Shown here: piece by piece, positions 19,835 through 28,903 of the stretch
How the letters are laid out: each line of letters opens with the position of its first letter
How positions within the stretch are numbered: the stretch's first letter is position 1
Assembly: GCF_018617855.1 (NCBI RefSeq)
Contig: NZ_JACSKY010000001.1
Span: 496,001-560,000 of the forward strand
DNA from: Exiguobacterium qingdaonense
GTDB lineage: Bacteria > Bacillota > Bacilli > Exiguobacteriales > Exiguobacteriaceae
Reading direction: 5' to 3'
DNA: 64,000 nt
Notes under the pieces: model-generated
What the model was told of the DNA's origin: nothing
Database searches by the model: none
The model's input: only the letters and a program-made list of their open reading frames with translations
Position numbers and translations under genes: made by a program

Positions 19835-21151
19835 ATGCCTGACTTGTTTCATCAATCGAATGGCGGACCGCTCGCCAACCGGATGCGCCCCGAAACGTTA
19901 GATGACGTCATCGGACAGCGTCATATCATCGGTGAGGGCAAGCTACTTCGTCGTGCCATCGAAGCGGATCGACTCGGTACGATTATCCTGTACGGTCCAC
20001 CTGGCACAGGGAAGACGACACTTGCCCGTGTCATCTCGAATTATACGAAGGCGACGTTCGTCCAATTGAACGCCGTCACCGCCAAACTCGAAGAATTACG
20101 GAACGTCATCCGTGAAGCGGGAGCTCGGTTTGACTACGAAGACGAACGGACGATTCTCTTTTTAGACGAGATTCATCGATTCAATAAGCTCCAGCAAGAT
20201 GCGCTCCTGCCAGCCCTTGAGTCCGGAAAACTCGTCCTCATCGGAGCGACGACGGAAAATCCGAGCTTTGAAGTAAACGCCGCCCTCCTGTCACGGGCGA
20301 CCGTGTTTCGGCTTGAGCCACCAAGTGCCGATGAGTTACGCACCGTCCTCGATCGGGCGCTTCACGACTCACGCGGTCTCGGAAATTATTCGGTCAAGAT
20401 GGATGAGGCTGCTGCAGACCATTATATCAAAATGGCGGATGGTGACTACCGTGTCCTATTGAATGCGCTCGAGCTTGCCGTGTTGACAACACCAGAAGTG
20501 GATGGTCAGATTCATATCACCCTCGAGGTTGCGGAAGAATCGATTCAACAGAAGTCCATCAAATACGATAAGACGGGCGATCGACACTACGATGTCATCT
20601 CGGCGTTCATCAAATCGATTCGCGGTTCAGACCCGGACGCAGCGCTCTACTGGCTAGCCGTCATGATTGAAGCTGGCGAATCTCCACGCTTTATCATGCG
20701 ACGCCTTTATGTCCATGCCGCCGAAGACATCGGCATGAGCGACCCGAACGCGCTACTCGTCGTCGATGCCGCGGCACGGGCGAGCGAATACATCGGGTTC
20801 CCCGAAGCGCGCATTCCGATTGCAGAAGCCGTTCTCTATTTGGCGACCGCTCCAAAATCGAACGCGGTCATCACCGCTATCGACCAGGCGCTCCACCACG
20901 TCCGTACAGTCGAAGGGGGACCTGTGCCCGTCCATCTCCGCGACGCCCACAGTCCAGGAGCACGTGAACTCGGGAACGGGGTCGGCTATAAATACCCACA
21001 TGATGAAAAAGACGGGTTCGTCCCTCAAAACTATTGGCCCGAGAATTTGGCACGAAAGCGCCCTAGCTATTACAAACCGACATCTCGTGGATTTGAGCAA
21101 CAAATTCAAAAACGGCTTGATTATTGGGAAAAACGACGCGACTCGAAATGA
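19835..21151 (+). CDS. rarA: Replication-associated recombination protein RarA (MgsA)
   Basis: A 438-residue AAA+ ATPase of the RarA/WRNIP1 family that acts at stalled forks with SSB. Walker A is [14 protein letters not shown] (about residue 52), Walker B is [12 protein letters not shown], sensor 1 is [12 protein letters not shown], and the C-terminal tetramerisation part includes [23 protein letters not shown] at 19835 behind AAAGGAATGG. It is on the plus strand, divergent from cymR and convergent with tcdA, as yrvN is relative to yrvM in B. subtilis. Confidence 0.97.
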   Translation: MPDLFHQSNGGPLANRMRPETLDDVIGQRHIIGEGKLLRRAIEADRLGTIILYGPPGTGKTTLARVISNYTKATFVQLNAVTAKLEELRNVIREAGARFDYEDERTILFLDEIHRFNKLQQDALLPALESGKLVLIGATTENPSFEVNAALLSRATVFRLEPPSADELRTVLDRALHDSRGLGNYSVKMDEAAADHYIKMADGDYRVLLNALELAVLTTPEVDGQIHITLEVAEESIQQKSIKYDKTGDRHYDVISAFIKSIRGSDPDAALYWLAVMIEAGESPRFIMRRLYVHAAEDIGMSDPNALLVVDAAARASEYIGFPEARIPIAEAVLYLATAPKSNAVITAIDQALHHVRTVEGGPVPVHLRDAHSPGARELGNGVGYKYPHDEKDGFVPQNYWPENLARKRPSYYKPTSRGFEQQIQKRLDYWEKRRDSK

Positions 21152-21166
21152 GCCAGCGTCGTTTTT
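21129..21166. terminator. Bidirectional terminator between rarA and tcdA
   Basis: A 10-bp stem AAAACGACGC / GCGTCGTTTT (21130-21139 with 21156-21165) with T-runs on both sides. The rarA stop codon lies in the loop and the tcdA stop at the end of the right arm. Confidence 0.8.
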
Positions 21167-21932
21167 ATTGTTGGATACGGTTGATTTCGACTCCAGCTTT
21201 TTCGAGCAGTTCGTTAATCACATACCCTGCAGCGACAAGCCCTGCGACCGACGGGACGAACGCGTTCGAGCTCGGTGGCATTTTCGCTTTCCGGATCGCC
21301 GCATCTTTCTTCCCGACGACCTCGTTCACGTCTTCGCGCGTGACGATTGGTGATTCGTCTGAGAAGACGACCGGGACGCCTTTATAGATTCTTTCTTTAC
21401 GTAAACGTGTCCGGACCATCTTCGCGATCGGGTCATACGACGTATCTTTAATATCGACGACTTTGATCCGCGTCGGGTCCATCTTGTTCGCCATCCCCAT
21501 ACTTGAAATGACCGGGATGCCGCGACGTTTACATTCCACGATTAAATGGATCTTATAGATGATCGTGTCTGAAGCATCGATGACATAATCGATATTTTGA
21601 GCGAAAAACTCTTCATACGTCTCTTCTGTATAAAACATCTTCAGTTGGACGAGATTTAAATCCGGATTGATGTCGAGAAGGCGTTTGCCCATCGCTTCTA
21701 CTTTCGGTTGACCGACTGTCGACAGCAACGCGTGAATTTGACGATTGACGTTCGTGATGTCGATGTCATCCTTATCGACGAGGACGATGCGTCCGACGCC
21801 ACTGCGCGCAAGCGCCTCGGCCGCGAACGAGCCGACGCCTCCGACGCCTAAAATTGCGACCGTTTTGTCTTTTAATGCATCGAGACCTTCTGAACCGATC
21901 GCCAATTCATTTCGTGAAAACTGGTGTAACAT
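21165..21932 (-). CDS. tcdA: tRNA threonylcarbamoyladenosine dehydratase TcdA
   Basis: A 255-residue E1-like (ThiF/MoeB fold) enzyme that cyclises t6A37 to ct6A in ANN-decoding tRNAs. Nucleotide-binding GVGGVGSFAAEALARSG (about residues 30-46), the Asp in LVDKDDIDITNVNRQ, and ARGININE-type DPTRIKVVDI are present. The C-terminus has SNAFVPSVAGLVAAGYVI. ATG at 21932. The family also has sulfur-carrier E1 members, but size, context (rarA, aspS/hisS nearby, equivalent to B. subtilis yrvM) and lack of extra domains favour TcdA. Confidence 0.93.
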   Translation of the reverse strand: MLHQFSRNELAIGSEGLDALKDKTVAILGVGGVGSFAAEALARSGVGRIVLVDKDDIDITNVNRQIHALLSTVGQPKVEAMGKRLLDINPDLNLVQLKMFYTEETYEEFFAQNIDYVIDASDTIIYKIHLIVECKRRGIPVISSMGMANKMDPTRIKVVDIKDTSYDPIAKMVRTRLRKERIYKGVPVVFSDESPIVTREDVNEVVGKKDAAIRKAKMPPSSNAFVPSVAGLVAAGYVINELLEKAGVEINRIQQ

Positions 21933-22017
21933 ATTTCTTCCTCCAACTAATCCTATTTTCTCATACTATTTTACTCGGAATTGTACTCAAAAAAAAGACG
22001 TCTCGCGACGTATTTAC

Positions 22018-22222
22018 AAAAAAATCGATGGGGCCCGCAGTGCCGTGACGATGCCTTGCTTTTGAACCTGCGTATGCAGGTGGGTGACCTAGCGTTTCCT
22101 TCACAAGTCCTCCTGCACGTGATGAGGCAGTTGATCTGGTTAGCAGTTCGGTCTCCCGTATTCAAAGTGTTGGCTCAAAATAACGAAGGCGGCTCTCGTA
22201 CACCTCAGGTATCCCATCTGTT
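22018..22222 (-). ncRNA. ssrS: 6S RNA
   Basis: A non-coding gene of about 200 bases with its own consensus promoter and a terminal T7 run (22018-22024). The 5' and 3' ends pair: GATGGG with CCCATC, then CCTGAGGTG with CACTGCGGG, enclosing a large central region that contains GAGCCAACA and TTTGAATACGGGA, elements I recall from Firmicute 6S RNA. The position between tcdA (yrvM) and the aspS side matches bsrA in B. subtilis. 6S RNA mimics an open promoter and sequesters sigma-A RNA polymerase. Sequence similarity was judged by eye, not by a covariance model. Confidence 0.87.
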
Positions 22223-22228
22223 GATTTA

Positions 22229-22257
22229 ACTATAGCGCTTCTGTAAAAAGAAGTCAA
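22229..22257 (-). promoter_or_regulatory. Promoter of 6S RNA
   Basis: TTGACT (22252-22257), 17-base spacer, TATAGT (22229-22234) on the minus strand, placing the start about seven bases downstream, at the base of the closing stem. It lies 31 bases past the stop of the cryptochrome gene. Confidence 0.8.
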
Positions 22258-22288
22258 TGAGAAACACCGACTTCTCGTGACAGTTTCG

Positions 22289-23503
22289 TCACAACCATTT
22301 GTTACGAAACGCACGGTCCGGGTCATACGTGAACTGCTGACGCTCGATATGGAAACGCCGGTCCCGCGAATCATTTCCGACACCGGCTTGATAAGCCCAA
22401 TTCCCCCAATTGCTCGCCACATCATAATCAATCAGTCTCGACTCAAAATAAGAAGCCCCGTAACGCCAGTCCTGTTTTAACTCTTTGGCGAAATAGTTGG
22501 CAACGATTTGACGCCCCCGATTCGACATCCATCCTGTCGCATTCAGCTCGCGCATGAACGCATCGACAAATTCCACTCCGGTATCGCCTCGACGCCATTT
22601 CTCGATGATGTCAGGATCGACCCGCCACTCCTTCGGCTTTGAACGAATGCCCTGCTCCCGAAACAATCGTTTTCCTTGTTCGAGTGCGACCCATTGAAAA
22701 AATTCGCGCCACAATAGTTCGAAGTAGAGCCAATAAGTCGATTCGTTCACGCCATGCGACCGTTCGTGCGCTTCTAATTCAAAGAAGACTCGTCGCGGTG
22801 ACAGCGACCCGTTCGCCAAATACGCAGACAACTTCGTTGAATCGTTGACGCCGAACCCATTTCTCGTCTCTTTATACGTTCGAATCGGAACGGATAAATA
22901 GTCATTCAATCGACGTTTCGCAGCCAGCTCTCCACCTTTGAACGGGAATGCCGTCCTCGGGTCTTGCTCGATTTCTTGAATCGGGAATGGGAACGTCACA
23001 TCACGTCTGGCTGCCGTCGCTTTTCGAGAGACGAAATCGCGTGGTCGTACGTCATATTCGACCGCTTTTCGGAACTCGGTGAAGAGAAACGGCATCTTCT
23101 CGAATGGGATATCCGCTTCTTCAAACAAAGTGAACCCTTCGAACGTTCCGTATTCGCCCTCCCAGTTCTCCATCACTTCTTCTTCACGTTTTCGCTCATT
23201 GTATCCGATCGCTCTTTGAAATAGTAGACGGTCGGCCGGGTCTAGTATGTCGAGCGGATGCCCGACATGGACATAGAACGGGATCCCAAGGGCATTCAAT
23301 GATCCCGCCACATCTTCTAACGTCTCTTTCAGAAAATGAATCCGAGCACGACCGAGCGGGGTCACTCCGAAACGATTTTTCTCGAGCTGTTTAGGATGGA
23401 TAAAGTAATGTCCTTCAATCGGGTCGTCATGTCGAAGCGCTTCTTCAAGCGGCAAATGATCATCGACACGTAAATCGTTTTGATACCAAATGATCGTCTT
23501 CAT
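22289..23503 (-). CDS. Cryptochrome/photolyase family protein, DASH-like
   Basis: A 404-residue flavoprotein. The N-terminal photolyase alpha/beta domain starts IIWYQNDLRVDDHLPLEEAL, and the C-terminal FAD-binding domain has YFELLWREFFQW, GWMSNRGRQIVANY and DYDVASNWGNWAYQAGVGND. The last motifs resemble CRY-DASH proteins more than class I CPD photolyases, whose usual residues are FRNHARM-like. It would bind FAD and a folate antenna and repair single-stranded CPDs or sense blue light (family knowledge). ATG at 23503. It is a lone gene in an accessory patch, next to 6S RNA. CPD class I remains possible. Confidence 0.85.
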   Translation of the reverse strand: MKTIIWYQNDLRVDDHLPLEEALRHDDPIEGHYFIHPKQLEKNRFGVTPLGRARIHFLKETLEDVAGSLNALGIPFYVHVGHPLDILDPADRLLFQRAIGYNERKREEEVMENWEGEYGTFEGFTLFEEADIPFEKMPFLFTEFRKAVEYDVRPRDFVSRKATAARRDVTFPFPIQEIEQDPRTAFPFKGGELAAKRRLNDYLSVPIRTYKETRNGFGVNDSTKLSAYLANGSLSPRRVFFELEAHERSHGVNESTYWLYFELLWREFFQWVALEQGKRLFREQGIRSKPKEWRVDPDIIEKWRRGDTGVEFVDAFMRELNATGWMSNRGRQIVANYFAKELKQDWRYGASYFESRLIDYDVASNWGNWAYQAGVGNDSRDRRFHIERQQFTYDPDRAFRNKWL

Positions 23504-23634
23504 ATATAGACCTCCTCCACTACTTAGTATGATGGATGACAGTTTAGTACAAAAAGATTAGGATGTGTTTGAAACATGTTTTCAAAACCAACTTGTGTGG
23601 AATATATTCATCTAGAAGAGAAAGGGGTGCTACT

Positions 23635-23745
23635 ATGGCTAAGAAAGGTAAGATGGGAACATTAATCAAAGTCGCGACGGCGGTCGCACCGTTCGTCTAC
23701 AAATACTATAAAAAGAATAAAGCGAAAAAGTCACCGAAGAAATAA
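23635..23745 (+). CDS. Small cationic peptide, 36 residues
   Basis: An ATG at 23635 preceded by GAAAGGGGTG starts a 36-codon gene. The product begins MAKKGKMGTLIK, has an amphipathic/hydrophobic middle of about 15 residues (VATAVAPFVYKYY) and a C-terminal lysine tail (KKNKAKKSPKK). It contains 13 lysines and no acidic residue. A terminator follows at once, and a weak promoter TTCAAA-16-TATATT (23581-23608) precedes it, so the unit looks like a real monocistronic gene. I do not recognise the family. It could be a leaderless antimicrobial or membrane-active peptide, or a nucleic-acid-binding miniprotein (inference only). Confidence 0.7.
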   Translation: MAKKGKMGTLIKVATAVAPFVYKYYKKNKAKKSPKK

Positions 23746-23751
23746 CGATCT

Positions 23752-23782
23752 CGTCTCAGCCTTCACGCTGAGGCGATTTTTT
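23752..23782 (+). terminator. Terminator after the small cationic peptide gene
   Basis: Stem CGTCTCAGC / GCTGAGGCG (23752-23760 with 23767-23775, one T-G pair) with a 6-base loop and the T-run ATTTTTT. Confidence 0.88.
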
Positions 23783-23844
23783 CATGTTCTCTAATCGATT
23801 GTGCTAAGATGAATCAATTAATAAAGTGAAACGAGGTGTTGTTC

Positions 23845-24492
23845 GTGCATGTCCGGTCCATCCACTTTTTACGCATTCTTTTCAAATGGGGTCTCTTCAT
23901 GACCGGGTTGTTCTTGCTTGCACTCGGGTCGTCCATCATGATCACGGCAGACCTCGGTGTCTCCACGTGGGACGTCCTCCATATCGGTATCGCCCATCAT
24001 CTTCCGATTTCAATCGGGACGGTCATTTTATGTGTAGGCCTCTCACTCGTCTTATTCAAATATATACTTGACCGGCTCCGACCTCAGTTCGGCACGCTCG
24101 TCAATGCAGTGTTCGTCGGGGTCTTCATGAACATGATTCTAAATGAGCAATGGCTCCCTACGTTTGACGGCACGCTCACGAACGTCGTCTGGCTCACATT
24201 CGGTATTTTCGTGATGGGGATGGGGGCTGGTCTTTATGTCGCTGTCGGATACGGGGCCGGTCCGCGCGATGGACTGACTCTCGTCTTAGCAGACCGATTC
24301 AACACGTCTGTCCGTGCCATGCGAACGTGGATGGAACTGACCGCCTGTCTCATCGGCTGGGCGCTCGGCGGACCGCTTTTCTTCGGCACCGTGTTATCCA
24401 TCTTCCTCATCGGTCCGTTCTTCCAGTTCTGGTTAGAACGCTTCCGTCTGTTTATCGCCTACATCGATCGGCTCAAAGTCAAATTCGCGTAA
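23845..24492 (+). CDS. YczE/YyaS/YitT family membrane protein
   Basis: A 215-residue protein with five or six membrane segments, from residue 11 on. The motif ADLGVSTWDVLHIGIA in the first loop and GAGLYVAVGYGAGPRDGLT later are hallmarks of the YczE family (COG2364). The family's function is not settled. YczE in B. subtilis has been linked to surfactin production. The GTG at 23845 has GAGG eight bases upstream, while an earlier GTG at 23836 overlaps it. It follows the small cationic peptide gene after a terminator and may be transcribed separately. It could be an efflux-like protein, but no substrate can be given. Confidence 0.85.
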   Translation: MHVRSIHFLRILFKWGLFMTGLFLLALGSSIMITADLGVSTWDVLHIGIAHHLPISIGTVILCVGLSLVLFKYILDRLRPQFGTLVNAVFVGVFMNMILNEQWLPTFDGTLTNVVWLTFGIFVMGMGAGLYVAVGYGAGPRDGLTLVLADRFNTSVRAMRTWMELTACLIGWALGGPLFFGTVLSIFLIGPFFQFWLERFRLFIAYIDRLKVKFA

Positions 24493-24493
24493 A

Positions 24494-24516
24494 AGAGAGG
24501 GTGTCCCTCTCTTTTT
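24494..24516 (+). terminator. Terminator after the YczE-like gene
   Basis: AGAGAGGG / CCCTCTCT with a 3-base loop and TTTT, starting at the stop codon. Confidence 0.88.
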
Positions 24517-24621
24517 CGACTTCCCCGTATCCTACGACTTGTACAGCCTTCATAGTGTTTCTGCCCCCTTCTCTTTCCTTTATCCATATGTATTTACCCA
24601 CGAACCATTCACATCACGCCC

Positions 24622-24646
24622 AAAAGGCCACCATTCTCAGGTGACC
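24622..24646 (-). terminator. Probable terminator after the ABC exporter gene
   Basis: Minus-strand GGTCACC and GGTGGCC form a 7-bp stem with one G-T pair and a T4 run. The bases from 24517 to 24621 hold no feature I can support. Confidence 0.55.
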
Positions 24647-24652
24647 CTCCGT

Positions 24653-26365
24653 TTATAGCTGTTGGCGTTGCAACAGATTTGTGAAGACGCCGCCTTTTTG
24701 GCTGAGCTCTTCGTGTGTCCCGTCCTCGACGATTCCTTCAGCCGTCACGACGAGGATCCGGTCGGCATTCTTCACCGTCGCCAAACGGTGGGCGATGATG
24801 AGCGTCGTCCGATTCGCCGCCAGTTCATTGAGTGAATCTTGAATGATGGCCTCGGTCTCCGTATCGAGCGCCGATGTCGCCTCATCTAAAATCAAGATCG
24901 GCGGATTTTTCAAGAACATGCGTGCGATCGCGATCCGTTGTTTCTGACCGCCGGAGAGCTTCAGTCCACGTTCGCCGATTTGCGTGTCGAGACCGTGCTC
25001 GAGTTCCTCGACGAGCGTGCTGAGATGCGCCTTTTCTACCGCATGCATGATATCGGCATCGGTCGCATCCAGCTTCCCGTAAGCGATATTCTCGCGAAGC
25101 GTACCCGCAAACAAGAAGACATCTTGTTGCACGATTCCGATTTGACGACGTAAACTCTCTTTCGTCATGTCGCGGATGTCCATCCCGTCAATCGAGATGG
25201 CGCCCTTTGTGACGTCATAAAAGCGAGGGATGAGTGAACAGATGGTCGTCTTGCCTGCTCCGCTCGTCCCGACTAAGGCGACGGTCGTCCCTGCCTCAAT
25301 CGACAAGTCGATGTCCGTCAACACTTGGCGGTAGTCCGAGTAGCCGAATGAGACGTCGTCGAAGACGATATCGCCTTTTAGCGTCTCGACTCCAACCGCA
25401 CCATCACGGTTCTCGATATCTGGTTCTTCATCGAGTAGCTGGGTGAATCGTTTGAATCCTGCCATGCCTTTCGGGTACATCTCTAATAGTGCCGTGATCT
25501 TTTCAATCGGTTTGATGAGTAAGTTCATGTACAAGATGAAACCGACGAGCTGTCCGTACGTCAATTGCCCTTCATACGTCAAGTACGCCCCGTAGACGAG
25601 GACGAGTAACGTCATCAGACGTGTCGTGATATAAATGCCTGCGAGCGACGTACTCATGACACGATACGCTTCGATCTTCGAGCCGCGATAGAAGTTGTTG
25701 TCCTTTTGGAAACGTCCGATTTCGAACGCCTCGTTCGTAAACGATTGGACGACGCGCGCTCCGGACACACTGTCCTCGACGCGCGCGTTCACTTCCCCGA
25801 TGTTCGTGTACATCTTTTGCCACGCCTTGTTCATGTTCTTATTCGCATACGTGATCATGATGATCAGGAACGGTACCGCGATAACGGTGACGAGTGCGAG
25901 TTCAGGGTCGATCGAGAACATGATCCCGAACGCACCGAGTAGCGTCATGATGGCAATGAAGAAGTCTTCCGGTCCGTGGTGTGCCACTTCCCCGATATCG
26001 AACAAGTCGTTCGTGACCCGGCTCATCAGATGCCCGGTCTTATGATTGTCAAAAAATCGGAACGATTGTTTATGGATATGTGTGAATAATTCTTCCCGCA
26101 TGTCCGTCTCGATGTTGATCCCGAGCTTATGTCCCCAATAGTTGACGACATACTGCATCATCATGGCCAATATGTAAAGAATCAACAGACCGATGCTGAC
26201 GATGATAATCCAGTTCCATTCCCCATCCGGCAACAAGTCGTCGATGAACCATTGAACGGCAAGCGGAAATCCGAGTTCAAGTAGTCCGACGAGAATTGCG
26301 AATGAAAAATCGAGTAGGAATAACTTTTTATGTGGCCGATAATAACTAAAAAAACGTGAAATCAT
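24653..26365 (-). CDS. ABC transporter, fused membrane and ATPase domains (multidrug/lipid exporter type)
   Basis: A 570-residue half-transporter. Six transmembrane helices (about residues 15-300) form a type IV exporter domain. The nucleotide-binding domain has Walker A GTSGAGKTT, Q-loop QQDVFLF, signature LSGGQKQR, Walker B ILILDEATSALD and H-loop IAHRL. It works as a homodimer or with a partner, and no partner gene is adjacent. The sequence resembles BmrA/YknU/MsbA-like exporters. The substrate cannot be read from sequence. ATG at 26365. It is divergent from the HesB-fold gene. Confidence 0.93.
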   Translation of the reverse strand: MISRFFSYYRPHKKLFLLDFSFAILVGLLELGFPLAVQWFIDDLLPDGEWNWIIIVSIGLLILYILAMMMQYVVNYWGHKLGINIETDMREELFTHIHKQSFRFFDNHKTGHLMSRVTNDLFDIGEVAHHGPEDFFIAIMTLLGAFGIMFSIDPELALVTVIAVPFLIIMITYANKNMNKAWQKMYTNIGEVNARVEDSVSGARVVQSFTNEAFEIGRFQKDNNFYRGSKIEAYRVMSTSLAGIYITTRLMTLLVLVYGAYLTYEGQLTYGQLVGFILYMNLLIKPIEKITALLEMYPKGMAGFKRFTQLLDEEPDIENRDGAVGVETLKGDIVFDDVSFGYSDYRQVLTDIDLSIEAGTTVALVGTSGAGKTTICSLIPRFYDVTKGAISIDGMDIRDMTKESLRRQIGIVQQDVFLFAGTLRENIAYGKLDATDADIMHAVEKAHLSTLVEELEHGLDTQIGERGLKLSGGQKQRIAIARMFLKNPPILILDEATSALDTETEAIIQDSLNELAANRTTLIIAHRLATVKNADRILVVTAEGIVEDGTHEELSQKGGVFTNLLQRQQL

Positions 26366-26483
26366 TCTCTTACCCCCTTCTAAACATTAAGTGTACGCTT
26401 TTTTCCGAAAGGTGGAAAATAGGATGCATCCCTTTTTCATTCTTTTTTCGAACGGCGTATAATGTAAGTAAGGAGTGATACAC

Positions 26484-26834
26484 ATGCATGTACACATTAC
26501 AGAACTTGCGCTCGAACGAATCGAGTCATTGAAAGGCGAACGCGAAGGACAGATGCACCTCTTTTATGAAACAGAAGGTTGCGGTTGTGGGAATAGCGGA
26601 ATCTTCGAGATCCGATACGTCACAGAGACGACACCGGAAGACGTCGAGATCGACTCGAACCTCGGTCCAATCCTGATTAAAAACTGGACGAAAGTGTTTT
26701 TAGACGAACAGATGAAGATCGACTTCCTTGAAGACCGTCGTACGCTCGTCTTAAAGAGTGACGGACAAGTATTCAATTCGAATCTACTCGTAACGGATGG
26801 CACAGGTTGTCAGCTGAACGCCCCGAGCCGATGA
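26484..26834 (+). CDS. HesB/IscA-fold protein (YqkB-like)
   Basis: A 116-residue protein with the iron-sulfur biosynthesis (HesB) fold in its YqkB-type form. The N-terminus has ITELALERIESLKG, the loop TEGCGCGNSGIFEIRY carries two cysteines, and a third is in DGTGCQLNAPS. The classical IscA triad is rearranged, so a scaffold or carrier role is not assured. The ATG at 26484 has GGAG eight bases upstream; a GTG at 26475 overlaps that site. A TATAAT at 26458 serves as -10. The stop overlaps the ATG of the next gene as ATGA. Confidence 0.82.
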   Translation: MHVHITELALERIESLKGEREGQMHLFYETEGCGCGNSGIFEIRYVTETTPEDVEIDSNLGPILIKNWTKVFLDEQMKIDFLEDRRTLVLKSDGQVFNSNLLVTDGTGCQLNAPSR

Positions 26835-27028
26835 AACAGACGCTGAAACAACATCCGAGACTGCTCATTCTCTTCTTAGTGAGTTTCGGTCTTGGACTAT
26901 TCGGAATCTATCTGGCGTTTATCGATTCGGTCTACACGATGTCCGCCGTCATCGCCTCGCTGTTTACGTTCGGATTCGCGTTGGAGCGAACAGCAAAGTA
27001 TATGCAGGAAGAAGATCGTACACGTTAA
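26831..27028 (+). CDS. Small two-helix membrane protein
   Basis: A 65-residue protein with two predicted membrane helices (about 9-28 and 33-52) joined by a short loop, LAFIDSVYTMSA, and a charged C-terminus YMQEEDRTR. The ATG at 26831 overlaps the stop of the HesB-fold gene (ATGA), so translation is probably coupled. A TTG eight codons earlier is possible. I do not recognise the family. Coupling to a HesB-fold protein could mean a shared role at the membrane (inference). Confidence 0.72.
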   Translation: MKQTLKQHPRLLILFLVSFGLGLFGIYLAFIDSVYTMSAVIASLFTFGFALERTAKYMQEEDRTR

Positions 27029-27093
27029 GTGAGTCGTATTTCCGTAAGATTTTTTGGACAAACAATCCATTCAAAATCAATTTCACACATAAT

Positions 27094-27127
27094 AAAAACG
27101 AGGATTGCGATGGCAATCCTCGTTTTT
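27094..27127. terminator. Bidirectional terminator between the two-helix gene and aspS
   Basis: A perfect 15-bp stem AAAAACGAGGATTGC and complement around a 4-base loop GATG. A5 and T5 runs serve both strands. Confidence 0.93.
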
Positions 27128-27130
27128 CAT

Positions 27131-28903
27131 TTACTTCTTCTCTTTTACTGCCGTACGAATCGACAACTCTTCAAGTTGTGCGTCCGCGACCGGGCTCGGT
27201 GCTTGCGTGAGCAAGTCGCTTGCCGACGCCGTTTTCGGGAAAGCAATCGTGTCGCGAAGGTTCGAACGACCCGCAAGAATCATGACGAGACGGTCAAGAC
27301 CGAGTGCGATTCCCGCGTGTGGTGGTGTCCCGTATTCGAACGCTTCGAGTAAGAAACCGAACTGTTCAACCGCTTCTTCTTGCGTGAAGCCGAGCAATTT
27401 GAACATGCGCTCTTGAATGTCACGCTCATAAATACGCTGTGAGCCGCCGCCGAGCTCGTATCCGTTCAAGACGAGGTCATAGGCGATGGCGCGAACGCTT
27501 GCCGGGTCTGTCTCGAGAAGGTGGAGATCTTCACGGTTTGGCATCGTGAACGGGTGGTGGTTCGCATAGAAACGACCGTCTTCTTCTTCAAACGTCACGA
27601 GTGGGAAGTCCGTCACCCATAGGAAGTTGAACTTCGACTCGTCGATGAGACCGAGATCGTGTCCGAGTTTGACGCGGAGTGCGCCAAGGCTGTCTGCGAC
27701 GACAGTCGGTTTCGATGCAACGAAGAGGAGAAGGTCACCCGCTTCTGCGTTCGTCGCTTCGATCAACTTCTGTGCGTACGTCTCGTCGAAGAACTTCGCG
27801 ATTGGACCGTTCAGGCCTTCCGCTGTCACTTTGAGCCATGCGAGACCTTTCGCACCGTATACCGCCGTGAACTCTTGAAGCTTGTCGATGTCTTTGCGTG
27901 AGAAGTTGTCCGCCTCACCTTTGACGTTGATTGCTTTGACTTGTCCGTTTGATTCGAGTGCTGCGTCGAACACTTTGAAGCCGGCACCTGTCACGGCGTC
28001 AGCCACATCGATGAGTTCGAGGCCAAAACGCGTGTCCGGTTTATCCGAACCGAAACGACGCATCGCTTCTTCGTGTGTCATACGCTCGAACTTCGCTGGT
28101 GTGTCCGTACGACCGAGCGTCGATTCCATGACTTGTCCCATCATTGATTCCATCATCGCCATCAAGTCTTCGATGTCCATGAAGCTCGTCTCGATGTCGA
28201 CTTGTGTGAACTCAGGCTGACGGTCTGCACGAAGGTCCTCGTCACGGAAGCAGCGCGCGATTTGGAAGTAACGGTCAAATCCTGCGACCATGAGCAACTG
28301 TTTGAAGAGCTGTGGTGATTGTGGGAGCGCGTAGAACTCACCACCGTGGACACGGCTCGGTACGAGATAGTCACGTGCGCCTTCTGGTGTCGACTTCGTC
28401 AAAATCGGTGTTTCGACTTCGAGGAACTCTTCTTCCGTTAAGAAGTTACGGATCGTGTTCGACGTCTTCGAGCGGAGACGGAACGTCTCTTGAAGCGCTG
28501 GACGACGAAGGTCGAGGTAACGGTATTTGAGGCGAAGGTCTTCTGAGACGTTTTCCGCTTCGTCACCGATCGGGATTGGGGTCATCTTCGCCGCGTTCAA
28601 GATGTTGATCTCAGAAGCGATGACTTCGATGTTTCCTGTCGGCATGTTCGGGTTCTTGTTCTCACGCTCGAGAACCGTCCCTTTTACGTCGAGGACATAC
28701 TCGCTACGAATCGTTTCCGCGAGTTGGTGGACTGCTTCGTTTTCTGGGCGTACGACGACTTGGACAATCCCTGTGCGGTCACGAAGGTCGATGAAGATGA
28801 GTCCTCCGAGGTCACGACGTTTTTGTACCCAACCTTTTAATTGTACTTCTTGGCCGATGAGTGACTCTGTCACGCGGCCGTTCATATGTGTGCGTCCGAT
28901 CAT
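27131..28903 (-). CDS. aspS: Aspartyl-tRNA synthetase
   Basis: A 590-residue bacterial-type class IIb synthetase: N-terminal OB anticodon domain ([22 protein letters not shown], residues about 20-45), catalytic domain with motif 2 [16 protein letters not shown], the bacterial GAD insertion (about 285-420), and motif 3 [13 protein letters not shown] near the C-terminus. ATG at 28903 overlaps the hisS stop as ATGA, so hisS and aspS are one operon controlled by the T-box at 30.2-30.4 kb. It may be discriminating (Asp only) or non-discriminating, which the sequence alone does not decide. Confidence 0.97.
   Translation of the reverse strand: MIGRTHMNGRVTESLIGQEVQLKGWVQKRRDLGGLIFIDLRDRTGIVQVVVRPENEAVHQLAETIRSEYVLDVKGTVLERENKNPNMPTGNIEVIASEINILNAAKMTPIPIGDEAENVSEDLRLKYRYLDLRRPALQETFRLRSKTSNTIRNFLTEEEFLEVETPILTKSTPEGARDYLVPSRVHGGEFYALPQSPQLFKQLLMVAGFDRYFQIARCFRDEDLRADRQPEFTQVDIETSFMDIEDLMAMMESMMGQVMESTLGRTDTPAKFERMTHEEAMRRFGSDKPDTRFGLELIDVADAVTGAGFKVFDAALESNGQVKAINVKGEADNFSRKDIDKLQEFTAVYGAKGLAWLKVTAEGLNGPIAKFFDETYAQKLIEATNAEAGDLLLFVASKPTVVADSLGALRVKLGHDLGLIDESKFNFLWVTDFPLVTFEEEDGRFYANHHPFTMPNREDLHLLETDPASVRAIAYDLVLNGYELGGGSQRIYERDIQERMFKLLGFTQEEAVEQFGFLLEAFEYGTPPHAGIALGLDRLVMILAGRSNLRDTIAFPKTASASDLLTQAPSPVADAQLEELSIRTAVKEKK

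Noticed and set aside
23568-23586. Inverted repeat TTTGAAA/TTTCAAA as a defined operator
   Set aside because: Position is suggestive, but it matches no regulator I can name, so it is reported only as an observation with the small peptide gene.
24517-24621. Gap between the YczE-like gene and the ABC exporter gene
   Set aside because: Pyrimidine-rich plus strand with short open frames only; no promoter, RNA or repeat could be supported.
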